Below the pieces are notes generated by a model that saw only the letters and a program-made list of their open reading frames with translations, did not search any database and was not told where the DNA came from. From NCBI RefSeq assembly GCF_003945385.1, contig NZ_AP018920.1, forward strand, positions 3,472,001-3,536,000: a stretch of 64,000 bases of DNA, in the 5' to 3' direction. The translations under genes and the position numbers were made by a program. The stretch is from Pseudonocardia autotrophica. GTDB taxonomy: Bacteria; Actinomycetota; Actinomycetes; Mycobacteriales; Pseudonocardiaceae. Position 1 is the stretch's first letter. The number at the start of each line of letters is the position of its first letter. Shown here in pieces: positions 24,033 to 37,830 of the stretch.

Positions 24033-26079
24033 CGGCACCTCCCGCTCCGGTACCGGGGCCGGCCGGCAGCACGGCGTGCACCCGGGTCCCGCCCCCGGCG
24101 GCCCGATCGACCGTAGCGCCACCACCCAGCTCCGCGGCCCGCTCGACCATCGAGGGCAACCCGACCCCGGAGCCCGGCCCGTCCGGCGGGCCGATCCCGT
24201 CGTCGGTGACGGTGACGTGCAGGTCGTCCCCGCACATCCGCAGCGCCACCCGCACCCGGGACGCCCTGGCGTGCCGGTCGGCGTTGGCGACGGCCTCGGT
24301 GACGATCCGCAGCGCCGCCACCTCGGCGGCGGCGGGCAGCTGCGGCAGCGGAGCGGGCAGATCGAGGACGGCCTCGGGAACTCCGCGCGGCCTGCCCTGC
24401 AGCTGGGCCCGGATCGTCCCGGCGAGCCCGAGGGTGTCCAGCGCGGGCGGACGCAGGCCGTCGACGAGCCGCCGGACGTCGTCGAGCGCGGTCCTGGCCT
24501 GCACGGCGATCTCGGCGAGCTCGTCCGGCCCGCCACCGGTCTCCCGGGCCGCGTCGGCCCGCATGACCAGACCGGCGAGCGTCGGGCCGAGGCCGTCGTG
24601 CAGGTCGCGCCGCATCCGCCTGCGCTCCTCCTCGCGGGCCCGCACCAGATGCTCCCGGGACCGTTGCAGGTCCTCGGCGAGCAACCGGGCCCGGCCGGTC
24701 GCCCGCACCGCGCGCACGGTGCTCGCGATCGGGCCGGACAGGTCGCGCAGCAACCTGCGGTCGCGCGCGGACAGGGTCCGCTCACCGGGCCGCGGGCCCA
24801 GCACCAGCCGTCCGACGTGCTCGGCACCCGCGGTCAGCTCGACGATCTCCGCGGTGCCCGCCGCCGGATCCTGACCGGCACCGGCTCCCGCGCCGAGATC
24901 GGGGTCCCCGTCGACCTCGATCCGTACCGAGGACAGCTGCAGCGCGTCCCGCACGGTGCGGGCGATCGCGGGCAGCGACGACGGATCGGCGACCGCCTCC
25001 AGCCGGTGCCCGAGACCGGCGAGCACCGCGTAGGGGTCGCCGCGTTCCCCGTAGAGGAACCGGTCCACCCGCCGCTGCAGGCGGGAGCGCAGCGGTGCGA
25101 ACAGCACCGCCGCCACCGCGACCCCGACCAGCGCCGCCGGCAGGTCCCCGCGGGTCCCGAGCAGTGGTTCCAGCAGCCGACCGCCGATCGTGACGGCGGC
25201 GAGGTAGCTGCCGACGACGGCGGCGGACAGCGTCACCAGTACGACCGTCCGCCCGATCACCAGCTCGATGTCGAGCAGCCGGTGCCGGGCCACCGCGATC
25301 CCGATGGACACCGGGACGAGCAGCGCCGCCGTCGAGCCGAGCACCTCCCAGAACGGCGCCGACGACGGCCACGGTCCCGGCTCGTCGTCGGTCAGTCCGG
25401 CGACGAGCCGGGCGAGCACGACCAGTGCGGCCATCCCGAGCGCCCAGACCGGCCAGGCGAGCCTGCGGCGGTCGGTGCTGCCCGGTGCGGCCCGGCGGAA
25501 CCGCACGCCGAGCTGCACCACGCCGACGACCAGCAGCAGCCCGCAGACCAGGGTGAACAGCGTCGCGACCGGATCGACGAGCCCGGCCAGCGCCGGGACG
25601 CCGAGCGGATTGGGCCTGCTGCCGATGCCGAGCTGGGTATCCGGGCCGGGGCGCACCGCGGACAGCACCGCGGTGATCCCGGCGAGTCCGGTGATCCCGG
25701 CCAGCACGATCCGGCCGCGGCGGGGGAGCACCCCGTCCGGGAACAGCAGCGGAACCAGCGCCAGCATCAGGTTCGCGGGCACCCACAGCCAGGACTGGGG
25801 CCACCCGAGCGCGGATGCGGCGACCGACCCCTCCGGCAGGCGCAGCGCCAGCCGGCCGGCGGCCTCGGGCAGCGCGAAGCAGGCCGAGGACCCGAGCAGC
25901 AGCAGGCCGACCCGGTGCCCGGACCGGTGCTCCAGCACCAGCCCGCCGGTCACCGCGCAGGCCGCGACGAACGGCAGCACCCACAGCTGGGTGAGCGGCT
26001 CGCCGGCGTCCACGGCGAGCGCCGCGGCGACCGCGCACAGCAGGAGCACGATCGCCGCGACGCCGGAACGGGAGGTCAC
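24001..26079 (-). CDS. Multi-transmembrane sensor histidine kinase (HisKA_3 type)
   Basis: A 692-residue sensor. The first half holds about eight hydrophobic segments (between residues about 5 and 310), then a GAF-like region ('LPAIARTVRDALQLSSVRIEVDGD') and a DHp domain 'RRMRRDLHDGLGPTLAGL' with phospho-accepting His near 494. The ATPase domain has N box 'VTEAVANADRHARAS', G1 'DDGIGPPDG' and G2 'SGVGLPSM'. It should phosphorylate the adjacent response regulator, whose start it overlaps. A GTG seven codons upstream is an alternative start overlapping the preceding membrane protein gene. The stimulus is unknown; the membrane-embedded sensor suggests lipids, envelope state or redox. Confidence 0.9.
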   Translation of the reverse strand: MTSRSGVAAIVLLLCAVAAALAVDAGEPLTQLWVLPFVAACAVTGGLVLEHRSGHRVGLLLLGSSACFALPEAAGRLALRLPEGSVAASALGWPQSWLWVPANLMLALVPLLFPDGVLPRRGRIVLAGITGLAGITAVLSAVRPGPDTQLGIGSRPNPLGVPALAGLVDPVATLFTLVCGLLLVVGVVQLGVRFRRAAPGSTDRRRLAWPVWALGMAALVVLARLVAGLTDDEPGPWPSSAPFWEVLGSTAALLVPVSIGIAVARHRLLDIELVIGRTVVLVTLSAAVVGSYLAAVTIGGRLLEPLLGTRGDLPAALVGVAVAAVLFAPLRSRLQRRVDRFLYGERGDPYAVLAGLGHRLEAVADPSSLPAIARTVRDALQLSSVRIEVDGDPDLGAGAGAGQDPAAGTAEIVELTAGAEHVGRLVLGPRPGERTLSARDRRLLRDLSGPIASTVRAVRATGRARLLAEDLQRSREHLVRAREEERRRMRRDLHDGLGPTLAGLVMRADAARETGGGPDELAEIAVQARTALDDVRRLVDGLRPPALDTLGLAGTIRAQLQGRPRGVPEAVLDLPAPLPQLPAAAEVAALRIVTEAVANADRHARASRVRVALRMCGDDLHVTVTDDGIGPPDGPGSGVGLPSMVERAAELGGGATVDRAAGGGTRVHAVLPAGPGTGAGGADGPDPDTDRR

Positions 26080-26083
26080 CGGG

Positions 26084-26797
26084 TCAGTCTGCCGCCGCAC
26101 GCGCCCCGGCGAGGACAGTCCGTTGCCTGGCGAGCAGCGGCCCGGCCACGATCAGCCACAGCGCACCCGGGAGCAGCGCGATGTACTGCACCGGGGTCAC
26201 CTGGGTGGCGAGCAGCAGCACGGCCGCGACCGCGCTGGTCAGGGCGAGCCCGCGGCCCGCGGAGCGGCGCGCGAACCCGGCCCGGGCGACGGCGGCGGCG
26301 CTGAGACCGAGACCGCCCCACAACCACGGCAGCGCCCCGTAGTGGACCACCATCGAGCCGACGGTGTCCGGATCGGCGATCGCGCCGGTGCCGACCGACC
26401 ACCAGAGCTCGGTGTCCAGCCCGGCACCGAGGAACACCGCGACGGCGGTCAGCAGCACCCCGGCCGCCGCCACCGCCGGCACCAGGCCGCCCGGAGGTTC
26501 GCGCAGCGCCAGATGCCGGTAGAGGCCGGCGGCGAAGACCACGAGCAGGGTGACGACCAGCGCGCAGAGCGCCTGGTGCGCCCAGACGAGCGTGGCGTGC
26601 TCGGCCACCGAGGCGGCCATCCGGTCGTTGTCGCCGGCGTCCCAGGCGTCCTGGGTGTAGATGCCCGCGGTGCCGAACAGGCCGATCAGACCGGCCAACC
26701 CGGCGCCGGCGCCGCACCAGGCCCAGCCGGAGCCGGGCGGGCCGGCGGCGAGCCGGGTGGGGGCGGTGCGGGGCAGCGGTGGCGGTACGGCGTGCAC
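26084..26797 (-). CDS. Predicted six-helix membrane protein
   Basis: A 237-residue hydrophobic protein I cannot assign to a named family. It has about six membrane segments: 26-45, 72-92, 104-125, 150-170, 185-204 and 206-222. The loop after the first helix contains 'TQDAWDAGDNDRMAASVAEHATLVWAHQ', with several acids and His residues on the outer face; another loop has 'DTELWWSVGTGAIADPDTVGSMVVHYG'. It ends four bases before the GTG of the sensor kinase, so it is co-expressed with the two-component system and may be an accessory sensor or its target. No signal peptide. Confidence 0.6.
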   Translation of the reverse strand: MHAVPPPLPRTAPTRLAAGPPGSGWAWCGAGAGLAGLIGLFGTAGIYTQDAWDAGDNDRMAASVAEHATLVWAHQALCALVVTLLVVFAAGLYRHLALREPPGGLVPAVAAAGVLLTAVAVFLGAGLDTELWWSVGTGAIADPDTVGSMVVHYGALPWLWGGLGLSAAAVARAGFARRSAGRGLALTSAVAAVLLLATQVTPVQYIALLPGALWLIVAGPLLARQRTVLAGARAAAD

Positions 26798-26913
26798 GGC
26801 GGGTTCCTTCCGGACGGGTGTCGGTCGGGACCCACCGTGTCCCCGCCGGTGTCCCGGGCATCAGGGTCGGTTCGTCCCGACCCCCCGGGACGTGATCGGG
26901 CCGTACCGGTCGG

Positions 26914-28038
26914 TCAGGGCCGGTGCCGGTCCAGCGCGAGGACGGCCGGCACCGCGGAGGCCAGCACCCCGGCGGGCACCAGGAAGGCGGCCAGCGGGTC
27001 CGCGTGATAGAGCGGGGTGATCACCATCGGTGACGCGGCCGTCCCGCCGAACCGCCCCGCCTGCACCACCGACACCGCCCCGCCGCTGTTCGTGCCGCCG
27101 GCGCCCAGCGCGAGAGTGTTCACCCCGACCAGCACGAACTGGCCGCACACCCCGGCCAGCGCCCAGCAGGCGACGACCACGCCCAGCACCGGGACCGTCC
27201 CCATCCCGGCGACCAGCAGCGCCCCACCGACGGCGCCGAGTGCCACGCAGCGGCGCGGCCCGATCCGGTCGATCGCGCCGCCGACCGCACGCGCGGACAG
27301 CATCCCGGCGACACCGAGCGCGGTCAGTACCAGCCCACGGGCGCCGGAGCCGAGCCCGAAGGTCTCCTCCAGGCGCAGCGCGAGCAGGAAGTTCAGCCCG
27401 GCCAGCAGGCCCCAGCCCAGTCCGGCGGCCAGTCCGAGCCGCAGGATCGGACCGGTCCACGCCGAACGCAGCCGCGGTCGTGGCCGCGTCGTGGACGTCC
27501 CCGGAGCGGCCCCTCCCGGGATCCCGGCCGATCCGAGCAGCAGCGCCACCGCGGCGGCCGCGCCGAACGCCAGCCGCCAGTCGATCTCGGCGGCCAGACC
27601 GCCGACCAGCGGTGCGAACGTCTGACCCGCGGCCTGCAGCGAGCCGAACCAGCCGAGTGCCCTGCCGAGCCGCTCGGGCTCCACCGATCCGGCCAGTGCG
27701 GCCAGCAGCAGCGGTGTGGTGAAGGCGTTCGCGACCCCCTGCAACGCCCGGGCGGCCAGGAACAGCGTCCAGGACGCCGCGAGCACGCAGGCCAGCGACG
27801 CCACGACGTAGACCGCGTACCCGGCGACCACGGTGCGGGATCTGCCCCACCGCTCGCCGAGTGTCCCGGAGACGAGCATCACGGCGGCGAACGGCAGCAG
27901 GTAGACGGTGATGGAGGCCGACGCCGCCGCCGTCGGGACGCCGAAGTCGGCGGCCAGTTCCGGCAGGATCGCCGCGGTCAGGCCGCCACCGAACGGGCCG
28001 AGGAAGGCGCCGGCGAACAGCGCGAACCGGCGGATCAG
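26914..28038 (-). CDS. MFS transporter, apparently starting at CTG
   Basis: A 374-residue major facilitator protein with about 12 helices. 'GTLGERWGRSRTVVAGY' is the motif A loop between helices 2 and 3, and 'GVANAFTTPLLLAALAGSV' fits the drug-exporter branch. The first helix, 'RRFALFAGAFLGPFGGG', is needed for the fold but no ATG, GTG or TTG precedes it in frame. The only suitable codon is a CTG that overlaps the stop of the PAC2 gene as CTGA, implying coupled initiation at a rare start. The first standard start, ATG at 27882, would delete the first helix. Substrate unknown. Confidence 0.78.
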   Translation of the reverse strand: MIRRFALFAGAFLGPFGGGLTAAILPELAADFGVPTAAASASITVYLLPFAAVMLVSGTLGERWGRSRTVVAGYAVYVVASLACVLAASWTLFLAARALQGVANAFTTPLLLAALAGSVEPERLGRALGWFGSLQAAGQTFAPLVGGLAAEIDWRLAFGAAAAVALLLGSAGIPGGAAPGTSTTRPRPRLRSAWTGPILRLGLAAGLGWGLLAGLNFLLALRLEETFGLGSGARGLVLTALGVAGMLSARAVGGAIDRIGPRRCVALGAVGGALLVAGMGTVPVLGVVVACWALAGVCGQFVLVGVNTLALGAGGTNSGGAVSVVQAGRFGGTAASPMVITPLYHADPLAAFLVPAGVLASAVPAVLALDRHRP

Positions 28039-28925
28039 GAGTTCGGGCCGCGGCGGCGCAGGTAGCGCTCGAAGTCGGCGGCGATCGCGTCGCCGGAGGT
28101 CTCCCGCATCTCGGTCCGCGCCTCCTCCTCGTCCGACTCGTTGGCCTGCTCCTCGAGCTGGCGGACGTACTCACGGACCTCGTCGTCGGCATCGGCCATC
28201 TCGGAGACGGTCCGCTCCCACTCCTCGGCCTTCTCCGGGAGCGACCCGAGCGGCACCTCGACGTCGAGCGCCTCCTCGATCCGGTGCAGCAGCGCCACCG
28301 CGGCCTTCGGCACCTGGGCCTGGGACACGTAGTGCGGGACCTCGGCCCAGTACGACACGGCTGGGATCCCGGCCTGCACGCAGGCCTGCTGGAACACCGC
28401 GACGATGCCGGTCGGCCCCTCGTAGTTCGACGGCTCGGTGCCCATGTCCTTGAGCGACTCCGCGTCCCACGAGGTCCCGTTCACCGGGGTGGGACGGGTG
28501 TGCGGAACCTCGGTGAGCAACGCGCCCAGTGTGATGACCTTCGTCACTCCCAGGCGTTCGGCCTGACCGATCAGTTCGGCACAGAAGGAGCGCCAGCGCA
28601 GATTCGGCTCGATCCCGTTGACCAGTACGACGTGTCGTCCGGTGCCGGGCAGCGTCGCCCAGGACAGCCGGGTGGTCTGCCACTCGATCCGCCGGGTCAC
28701 CCCGTCGGCGAGCTTCACGTGCGGCCGCGTGACCTGGAAGTCGTAATACTCCTCGGGATCGATCGAGGTCAACGGCTCGGCATCCCAGCTGAGCTCCAGG
28801 TGCTCCAGAGCGGTGCTCGCGGCCTCCCCGGCGTCGTTCCAGCCCTCGAACGCGGCGATGAGGACCGGCTCGACCAGGTCGGGGGTCTCTCCGCCACCCG
28901 TGGCGCTCGGCTCTCGGTCGGTCAT
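28035..28925 (-). CDS. PAC2-family protein (proteasome-assembly-chaperone fold)
   Basis: A 296-residue cytoplasmic protein of the PAC2 family. 'VLIAAFEGWNDAGEAASTAL' at the N-terminus is the hallmark, with 'VLVNGIEPNLRW' and 'ITLGALLTEVPHTRP' in the core; the C-terminal 60 residues are acidic and helical. In archaea and eukaryotes relatives help build the 20S proteasome; in actinobacteria the role is unproven, though this genome also has a 20S proteasome. It is commonly found next to metH, as here (divergent). TAGGCT lies 6 nt before the ATG, so leaderless transcription is likely. It overlaps the MFS gene downstream. Confidence 0.88.
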   Translation of the reverse strand: MTDREPSATGGGETPDLVEPVLIAAFEGWNDAGEAASTALEHLELSWDAEPLTSIDPEEYYDFQVTRPHVKLADGVTRRIEWQTTRLSWATLPGTGRHVVLVNGIEPNLRWRSFCAELIGQAERLGVTKVITLGALLTEVPHTRPTPVNGTSWDAESLKDMGTEPSNYEGPTGIVAVFQQACVQAGIPAVSYWAEVPHYVSQAQVPKAAVALLHRIEEALDVEVPLGSLPEKAEEWERTVSEMADADDEVREYVRQLEEQANESDEEEARTEMRETSGDAIAADFERYLRRRGPNS

Positions 28926-28931
28926 CGGGCC

Positions 28932-28937
28932 AGCCTA
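28932..28937 (-). promoter_or_regulatory. -10 element of leaderless PAC2 gene
   Basis: TAGGCT on the minus strand, 6 nt before the ATG. Confidence 0.45.
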
Positions 28938-28980
28938 CGACCCCGAGCGCTCGGAACCGGGGTGAGACCCGGCCTGCGGG

Positions 28981-28986
28981 TAGCCT
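28981..28986 (+). promoter_or_regulatory. -10 element of leaderless metH
   Basis: TAGCCT, 8 nt before the GTG. The space between the divergent PAC2 and metH starts is only about 70 bp, too short for a cobalamin riboswitch. Confidence 0.4.
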
Positions 28987-28994
28987 GACCCATC

Positions 28995-32712
<3,718 letters not shown>

Positions 32713-32720
<8 letters not shown>

Positions 32721-33402
32721 GCTCAGGGGCGTACTGCTCGACATGGACGGCACGCTGATCGACTCGGAGAAGGTGTGGGAGGTCGCGCTCAACGACCTCA
32801 TGAAGCACCTCGGGTCCGTTCCGCTGCCGGTCGAGGCCAGGCTGGAGTCGGTCGGCGGTTCGCTGGACTCGTCGCTGCGGATCTGCTTCCGGGAGGCCGG
32901 ACGGGACCCGGCCACGGTGCCCGCCGACGAGTACCGCGAGACCGGGGAGTGGCTCTACTCCCGGGCCGGTGAGCTGTTCGCGCACGGCGTGCCGTGGCGT
33001 CCCGGGGCCCGGGAGCTGCTGGTGGCGCTGCGTGCCGAGGGCATCCCGGCCGCGCTGGTCACCAACACGATCCGGGTGTTGGTGACGCGTGCGCTGGACA
33101 CCCTCGGGGCGGAGCACTTCGCCGCGATCGTCCCCGGCGACGAGGTGTCGGAGCCCAAGCCGGGCCCGGAGCCCTACCTGCGCGGTGCGGAGCTGCTCGG
33201 ACTGGACCCGGCGGACTGCGTCGCCGTCGAGGACTCGCCGACCGGCGCACGCTCGGCCGAGCGTGCGGGCTGTGCGGTGCTGGTGGTGCCGTGCGAGCTG
33301 GAGGTGCCGGCGGGGGAGCGGCGGGTGCAGCGCAGCACCCTGAGCGGGGTGACGCCGGCCGATCTGGACGGCATCCTCCGCGAGGTCCGCGCCCGGGCCT
33401 GA
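32713..33402 (+). CDS. HAD-superfamily phosphatase
   Basis: A 229-residue haloacid-dehalogenase-type hydrolase with a helical cap. Motif I is '[12 protein letters not shown]' (nucleophile Asp and general acid two residues on), motif II is the Thr in 'AALVTNT', motif III the Lys in '[11 protein letters not shown]' and motif IV 'VAVEDSPTG'. This signature fits the beta-phosphoglucomutase-like group of sugar or nucleotide phosphatases. It overlaps metH by eight bases and is co-transcribed with it; a similar metH-HAD order occurs in other actinobacteria as far as I recall. Whether it repairs a metabolite of one-carbon metabolism is speculation. A GC-rich hairpin follows. Confidence 0.88.
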
Positions 33403-33408
33403 GCGTGG

Positions 33409-33441
33409 CCGCCGCGCGGACCGGGCCCGTTCGCGCGGCGG
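33409..33441. terminator. Hairpin after metH-HAD operon
   Basis: CCGCCGCGCG (33409-33418) pairs with CGCGCGGCGG (33432-33441); the 13-nt loop contains a further GGGCCC. It lies 6 nt after the stop. The rest of the 230-bp gap up to hisE shows no other clear element. Confidence 0.6.
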
Positions 33442-33631
33442 TGGCCGCTGCGCCGAGCCAGCGTGCGCCGCTCGCGAGCGGTTGCCTCCCGTCGGCGAAC
33501 GGCCCATCCTGCGCCGATTGGTCACACCGGGTGAACCATCCGGCGCGGTGTGTTGCCCGCATGGCTCCGCACCCCGGGTACCCGCCGGAACGATCGGCCG
33601 CACCCTTCACACTTGACGTGGAAAGGGGTCG

Positions 33632-33901
33632 ATGCACGTGAAGACATTCGACGAGCTGTTCGCCGAGCTGCAGACGAGAGCCCGGGAGCGGCCGTCCGGG
33701 TCGGGCACCGTCGCGGCGCTGGACGCCGGGGTGCACGCCCAGGGCAAGAAGGTGCTCGAGGAGGCCGGCGAGGTGTGGATCGCCGCCGAGTACCAGGGCG
33801 ACGACGAGCTCGCGGAGGAGATCTCACAGCTGCTGTACCGGCTGCAAGTGATCATGATCCAGCGCGGGCTCACCCTCGAGGACGTCTACAAGCATCTCTA
33901 G
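33632..33901 (+). CDS. hisE: Phosphoribosyl-ATP pyrophosphatase
   Basis: An 89-residue enzyme for step 2 of histidine synthesis, cleaving phosphoribosyl-ATP to the AMP form. '[16 protein letters not shown]' and '[22 protein letters not shown]' are the two acidic helices that bind magnesium in the MazG-like all-alpha NTP pyrophosphatase fold. It is a stand-alone HisE, as in other actinobacteria, and precedes hisG by 56 nt. An AAAGGGG motif lies 6 nt before the ATG; a GTG two codons later is also possible. The pair is likely one operon. Confidence 0.93.
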   Translation: MHVKTFDELFAELQTRARERPSGSGTVAALDAGVHAQGKKVLEEAGEVWIAAEYQGDDELAEEISQLLYRLQVIMIQRGLTLEDVYKHL

Positions 33902-33957
33902 GGCCTGAGCCCCGACCACCAGCACTTGTCAGCACCGACGATTCTCAGGAGAGCGTC

Positions 33958-34851
33958 ATGCTCCGCGTGGCACTGCCGAACAAGGGCACCCTGGCCGAGC
34001 CCGCCGCGACGATGATGCGCGAGGCCGGGTACCGCCAGCGGACCGACTCGCGCGATCTCAGCGTGGTCGACGAGGAGAACGAGATCGAGTTCTTCTACTT
34101 GCGGCCCAAGGACATCGCAACCTACGTCGGCAAGGGCGACCTGCACCTGGGGGTCACCGGCTTCGACCTGATGGAGGAGTCCGGCAGCCAGACCCAGGAG
34201 CTGCTCGCACTGGGCTTCGGCCGTTCCCGGTTCCACTTCGCCGGCCCGGCCGACAGCGACTGGAAGCTCGAGGACCTGGACGGGCGCAAGATCGCCACGT
34301 CGTACCCGCGGCTGGTCCGGTCGTTCCTGTCCGGCAAGCGGATCGGCGCCGAGATCGTGAAGCTCGACGGCGCCGTGGAGATCTCCATCCAGCTCGGTCT
34401 GGCCGACGCGATCGCCGACGTCGTCTCGTCCGGCCGGACACTGCGCCAGCACGGGCTGCAGGTCATCGGGGAGCCGATCGCGACGTCGCAGGCCACCCTG
34501 ATCGAGCGCGAGAAGCGCCCGGACCGGGTGGAGAACAGTGAGACCACCGGCACCAAGCGGGTCTTCGCCGACCGGCTGCAGGGCGTCGTGCTGGCCCGCG
34601 AGTACCTGATGATGGACTTCGACTGCCCCGAGACACTGCTTCCCGACGTCGAGAAGGTCGCTCCCGGGCTGCAGGCACCCACCGTGTCCCCGCTGCGGAA
34701 GGCCGGCTGGGTCGCGGTCCGGACGATGGTCCCGGCCAAGGACACCAACCGGGTGATGGACACGCTGGCCCGGATCGGCGCCACCGCGATCCTGACCTCG
34801 GAGATCCGGAGTTGCCGCGCCATGTCGGTGAACGGGCACGGCTCCGGCTGA
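33958..34851 (+). CDS. hisG: ATP phosphoribosyltransferase, long form
   Basis: A 297-residue enzyme for the first, regulated step of histidine synthesis. The catalytic part has 'MLRVALPNKGTLAEPAATMM' at the N-terminus, 'GVTGFDLMEE' and 'GLADAIADVVSSGRTLR' (phosphoribosyl-binding loop). The C-terminal 80 residues form the ACT-like domain that binds histidine for feedback inhibition ('SPLRKAGWVAVRTMVPAKDTNRVMDTLARIGATAILTSEIRSCR'), so it is the HisZ-independent long form. ATG chosen with a CAGGAGAG ribosome-binding site 4-11 nt upstream. A large hairpin follows, shared with the convergent thioesterase gene. Confidence 0.95.
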   Translation: MLRVALPNKGTLAEPAATMMREAGYRQRTDSRDLSVVDEENEIEFFYLRPKDIATYVGKGDLHLGVTGFDLMEESGSQTQELLALGFGRSRFHFAGPADSDWKLEDLDGRKIATSYPRLVRSFLSGKRIGAEIVKLDGAVEISIQLGLADAIADVVSSGRTLRQHGLQVIGEPIATSQATLIEREKRPDRVENSETTGTKRVFADRLQGVVLAREYLMMDFDCPETLLPDVEKVAPGLQAPTVSPLRKAGWVAVRTMVPAKDTNRVMDTLARIGATAILTSEIRSCRAMSVNGHGSG

Positions 34852-34879
34852 GCCCACGCCCACGACGTCCGCCCCCACC

Positions 34880-34926
34880 CCGGCGGCCCGCACCGGAGGA
34901 CTCCGTCCCCGGCTGCGGGCCGCCGG
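34880..34926. terminator. Large bidirectional hairpin
   Basis: A 13-bp perfect stem (34880-34892 with 34914-34926) closes a 21-nt loop that holds a small GGAG/CTCC hairpin. It lies between the convergent hisG and thioesterase genes. Confidence 0.65.
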
Positions 34927-34941
34927 TGTGCGTCCGTCAGG

Positions 34942-35751
34942 TCAGCGCGCGCGCACGGTGAGCGCCTGCGCGATCCGGCCCACCTGCCCGTGCTCGTCGA
35001 ACAGGGTGGCCGAGCAGGTGCCCAGCCCGTCCGGCCCGACGACGGTGGCCGCGTCGGCGCCGAACCATTCGCCCTCCGGCGCCCGGTGCAGGTGCACGGT
35101 GAGCTCGGTGTTGACGAACAGCCACTCCCGCACGTCCAGCGGTGCCGCCAGCCCGTTGGCGCAGTCCGCGGCCACCATCAGCCGCTCCAGGGCGTCCGGC
35201 TCCTCACCGGCGACGAGCGGCACCCGCATCCGGATCCAGCCGCGACCCGGACCACGGCGCTCGAGCCCGCCGCCGTCGAGCCAGGACCACTCGACGGCGT
35301 CCAGGAACCCGGGCAGCCAGCCCTCCGGCCGGTCGAGACCGACCACACCGGCCGCCGGACCGGGCATCGGCTCGACCGTGCCCTGCGCGACCGCCGCGGT
35401 GTCGCCGGCGGCGAGCCGCCACGCCCTGGCACGCAGGACGTCGCGATCGCCGGCCCGCATGGTGGCCGACAGCAGCTCGATCGTGCGCCCGGGCCGCTCC
35501 ACCTGCGCGTCGACCGTGATCGGGCCGGCCGGCACGGTGCCGAGCACCTCGACGGTGACCCGGGCGATCCGGCGGGGCGCGTCGTCCCGGGCGGGCAGCA
35601 GCCGCATGGCGCGGGTGAGCAGCGCCGACGGCGGGCCCATGTGCTGGGCGTCGGCGAACCACGGTCCGGTGGTCGACGAGGTGGCCTCGAACCCGGCCGG
35701 GTCGGTCCGTTCGCCGGTGCGGCGGTAGAAGGGATCCACGACGGTGATCAT
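34942..35751 (-). CDS. Acyl-CoA thioesterase-like double hot-dog protein
   Basis: A 269-residue protein of the TesB-like thioesterase family. 'FEATSSTTGPWFADAQHMGPPSALLTRAM' is typical of the first hot-dog domain and 'LVAADCANGLAAPLDVREWLFVNTELTVHLHRAPEGEWFG' of the second; 'DATTVVGPDGLGTCSATLFDEHGQVGRIAQ' (read as DAATVV here) closes the fold. Such proteins hydrolyse acyl-CoA, but many actinobacterial members are untested. The ATG overlaps the stop of the RecB-like nuclease gene by four bases (ATGA), so the two are coupled although their roles look unrelated. Confidence 0.83.
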   Translation of the reverse strand: MITVVDPFYRRTGERTDPAGFEATSSTTGPWFADAQHMGPPSALLTRAMRLLPARDDAPRRIARVTVEVLGTVPAGPITVDAQVERPGRTIELLSATMRAGDRDVLRARAWRLAAGDTAAVAQGTVEPMPGPAAGVVGLDRPEGWLPGFLDAVEWSWLDGGGLERRGPGRGWIRMRVPLVAGEEPDALERLMVAADCANGLAAPLDVREWLFVNTELTVHLHRAPEGEWFGADAATVVGPDGLGTCSATLFDEHGQVGRIAQALTVRAR

Positions 35752-36653
35752 GCCTCGGCGGCGGGCGGCGCACCGCCGGTGGGCCAGCCCGGGTAGGGCG
35801 GTGGTACGCCGCCCCAGGCGGGGCAGCGTTCGCGGTGGTCACAGGTCCGGCAGGCCGAGCCCCGGTTCGGCTGGAAGTCACCGGTCGGCGCGGCCCGCCC
35901 GATGGCCGCCCACAGTGCGTCGAGAAGCCTGCCGAAGCGGTGCAGCTCTGCCTCGTCGGGCCGGTAGGTCAGCACGGTGCGGTCGGCCAGGTAGAGCATC
36001 CGCAGCTCCTCCGGCATCCGGCCGCGGGCCAGCAGCACCGCCAGTGCGTAGAACTTCAGCTGGAACAGCACCGGCCCCTCGAAGCCCGCTCCGGGCGTCG
36101 CACCGGTCTTGTAGTCGATCACCCGGAGGCTGCCGTCCGGGGCCTCGTCGAGCCGGTCGAGGATGCCGCGCAGCGGGACCGGCCCGCCCGGGGCGGCGAG
36201 CTCGGTCTCGATCCGGCTCTCGACGGCGGTGGCCGGGACCGCTGCCGGATCCTCCAGGGTGAAGTAGGCGTCGAGCAGCGCCGCCGCCGAGTCCAGCCAC
36301 ACCGCCTGCTCCTGTGCCCCGTCGAACAGGGTGGACGTCTCCGGCCACGCCGCGGCCAGCTCGTCCCAGCAGGGGCCCAGGAGCTCCCGCGCGGCGCCGA
36401 GGGTCCGCTGCTCGGGGGGCCGGCTGAACAGCGCCTCCAGCACCGCGTGCACCAGCGTGCCGCGTACCTGCGCCCGGCTCGGCGGCTCGGGCAGCCGGTC
36501 GACCGCGCGGAAGCGGTACAACAGCGGGCAGCGCCGGAAGTCCGCCGCCCGGGACGGCGAGAGCGCCGGTGACCGGCGGGCCGTGCCGCTGGTGGTGCCG
36601 GCGTCCGTGCCCGCATCACCGGCCGGTGCGGGATCGGGGAGCGGGGCGGTCAC
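35748..36653 (-). CDS. RecB-like PD-(D/E)XK nuclease with Fe-S cysteines
   Basis: A 301-residue nuclease of the RecB/Cas4-type clan. 'LSPSRAADFRRCPLLYRFRAVDRLPE' starts the fold, 'RGTLVHAVLEALF' is motif I, 'LRGILDRLDEAPDGSLRVIDYKTG' has the catalytic Asp and the DxK pair, and 'FQLKFYALAVL' is the last motif. Four Cys (in 'FRRCPL' and 'CRTCDHRERCPAW') are placed to hold an iron-sulfur cluster, as in AddB and Cas4. No CRISPR genes are near, so a role in DNA repair is more likely. A TAGCCT hexamer 6 nt before the GTG suggests a leaderless transcript. It is divergent from trmI. Confidence 0.88.
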   Translation of the reverse strand: MTAPLPDPAPAGDAGTDAGTTSGTARRSPALSPSRAADFRRCPLLYRFRAVDRLPEPPSRAQVRGTLVHAVLEALFSRPPEQRTLGAARELLGPCWDELAAAWPETSTLFDGAQEQAVWLDSAAALLDAYFTLEDPAAVPATAVESRIETELAAPGGPVPLRGILDRLDEAPDGSLRVIDYKTGATPGAGFEGPVLFQLKFYALAVLLARGRMPEELRMLYLADRTVLTYRPDEAELHRFGRLLDALWAAIGRAAPTGDFQPNRGSACRTCDHRERCPAWGGVPPPYPGWPTGGAPPAAEA

Positions 36654-36659
36654 GGGCGG

Positions 36660-36665
36660 AGGCTA
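36660..36665 (-). promoter_or_regulatory. -10 element of leaderless RecB-like nuclease gene
   Basis: TAGCCT on the minus strand, 6 nt before the GTG. Confidence 0.42.
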
Positions 36666-36666
36666 A

Positions 36667-37830
<1,164 letters not shown>

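Noticed and set aside
28926..28994. Cobalamin riboswitch in front of metH
   Set aside because: The gap to the divergent gene is about 70 bp, far too short for the roughly 200-nt B12 element, and a leaderless-type -10 sits 8 nt before the start.
35748..36653. Cas4 or part of a defence island
   Set aside because: The nuclease has Cas4/AddB-like cysteines, but there are no CRISPR, helicase or other defence genes around it.
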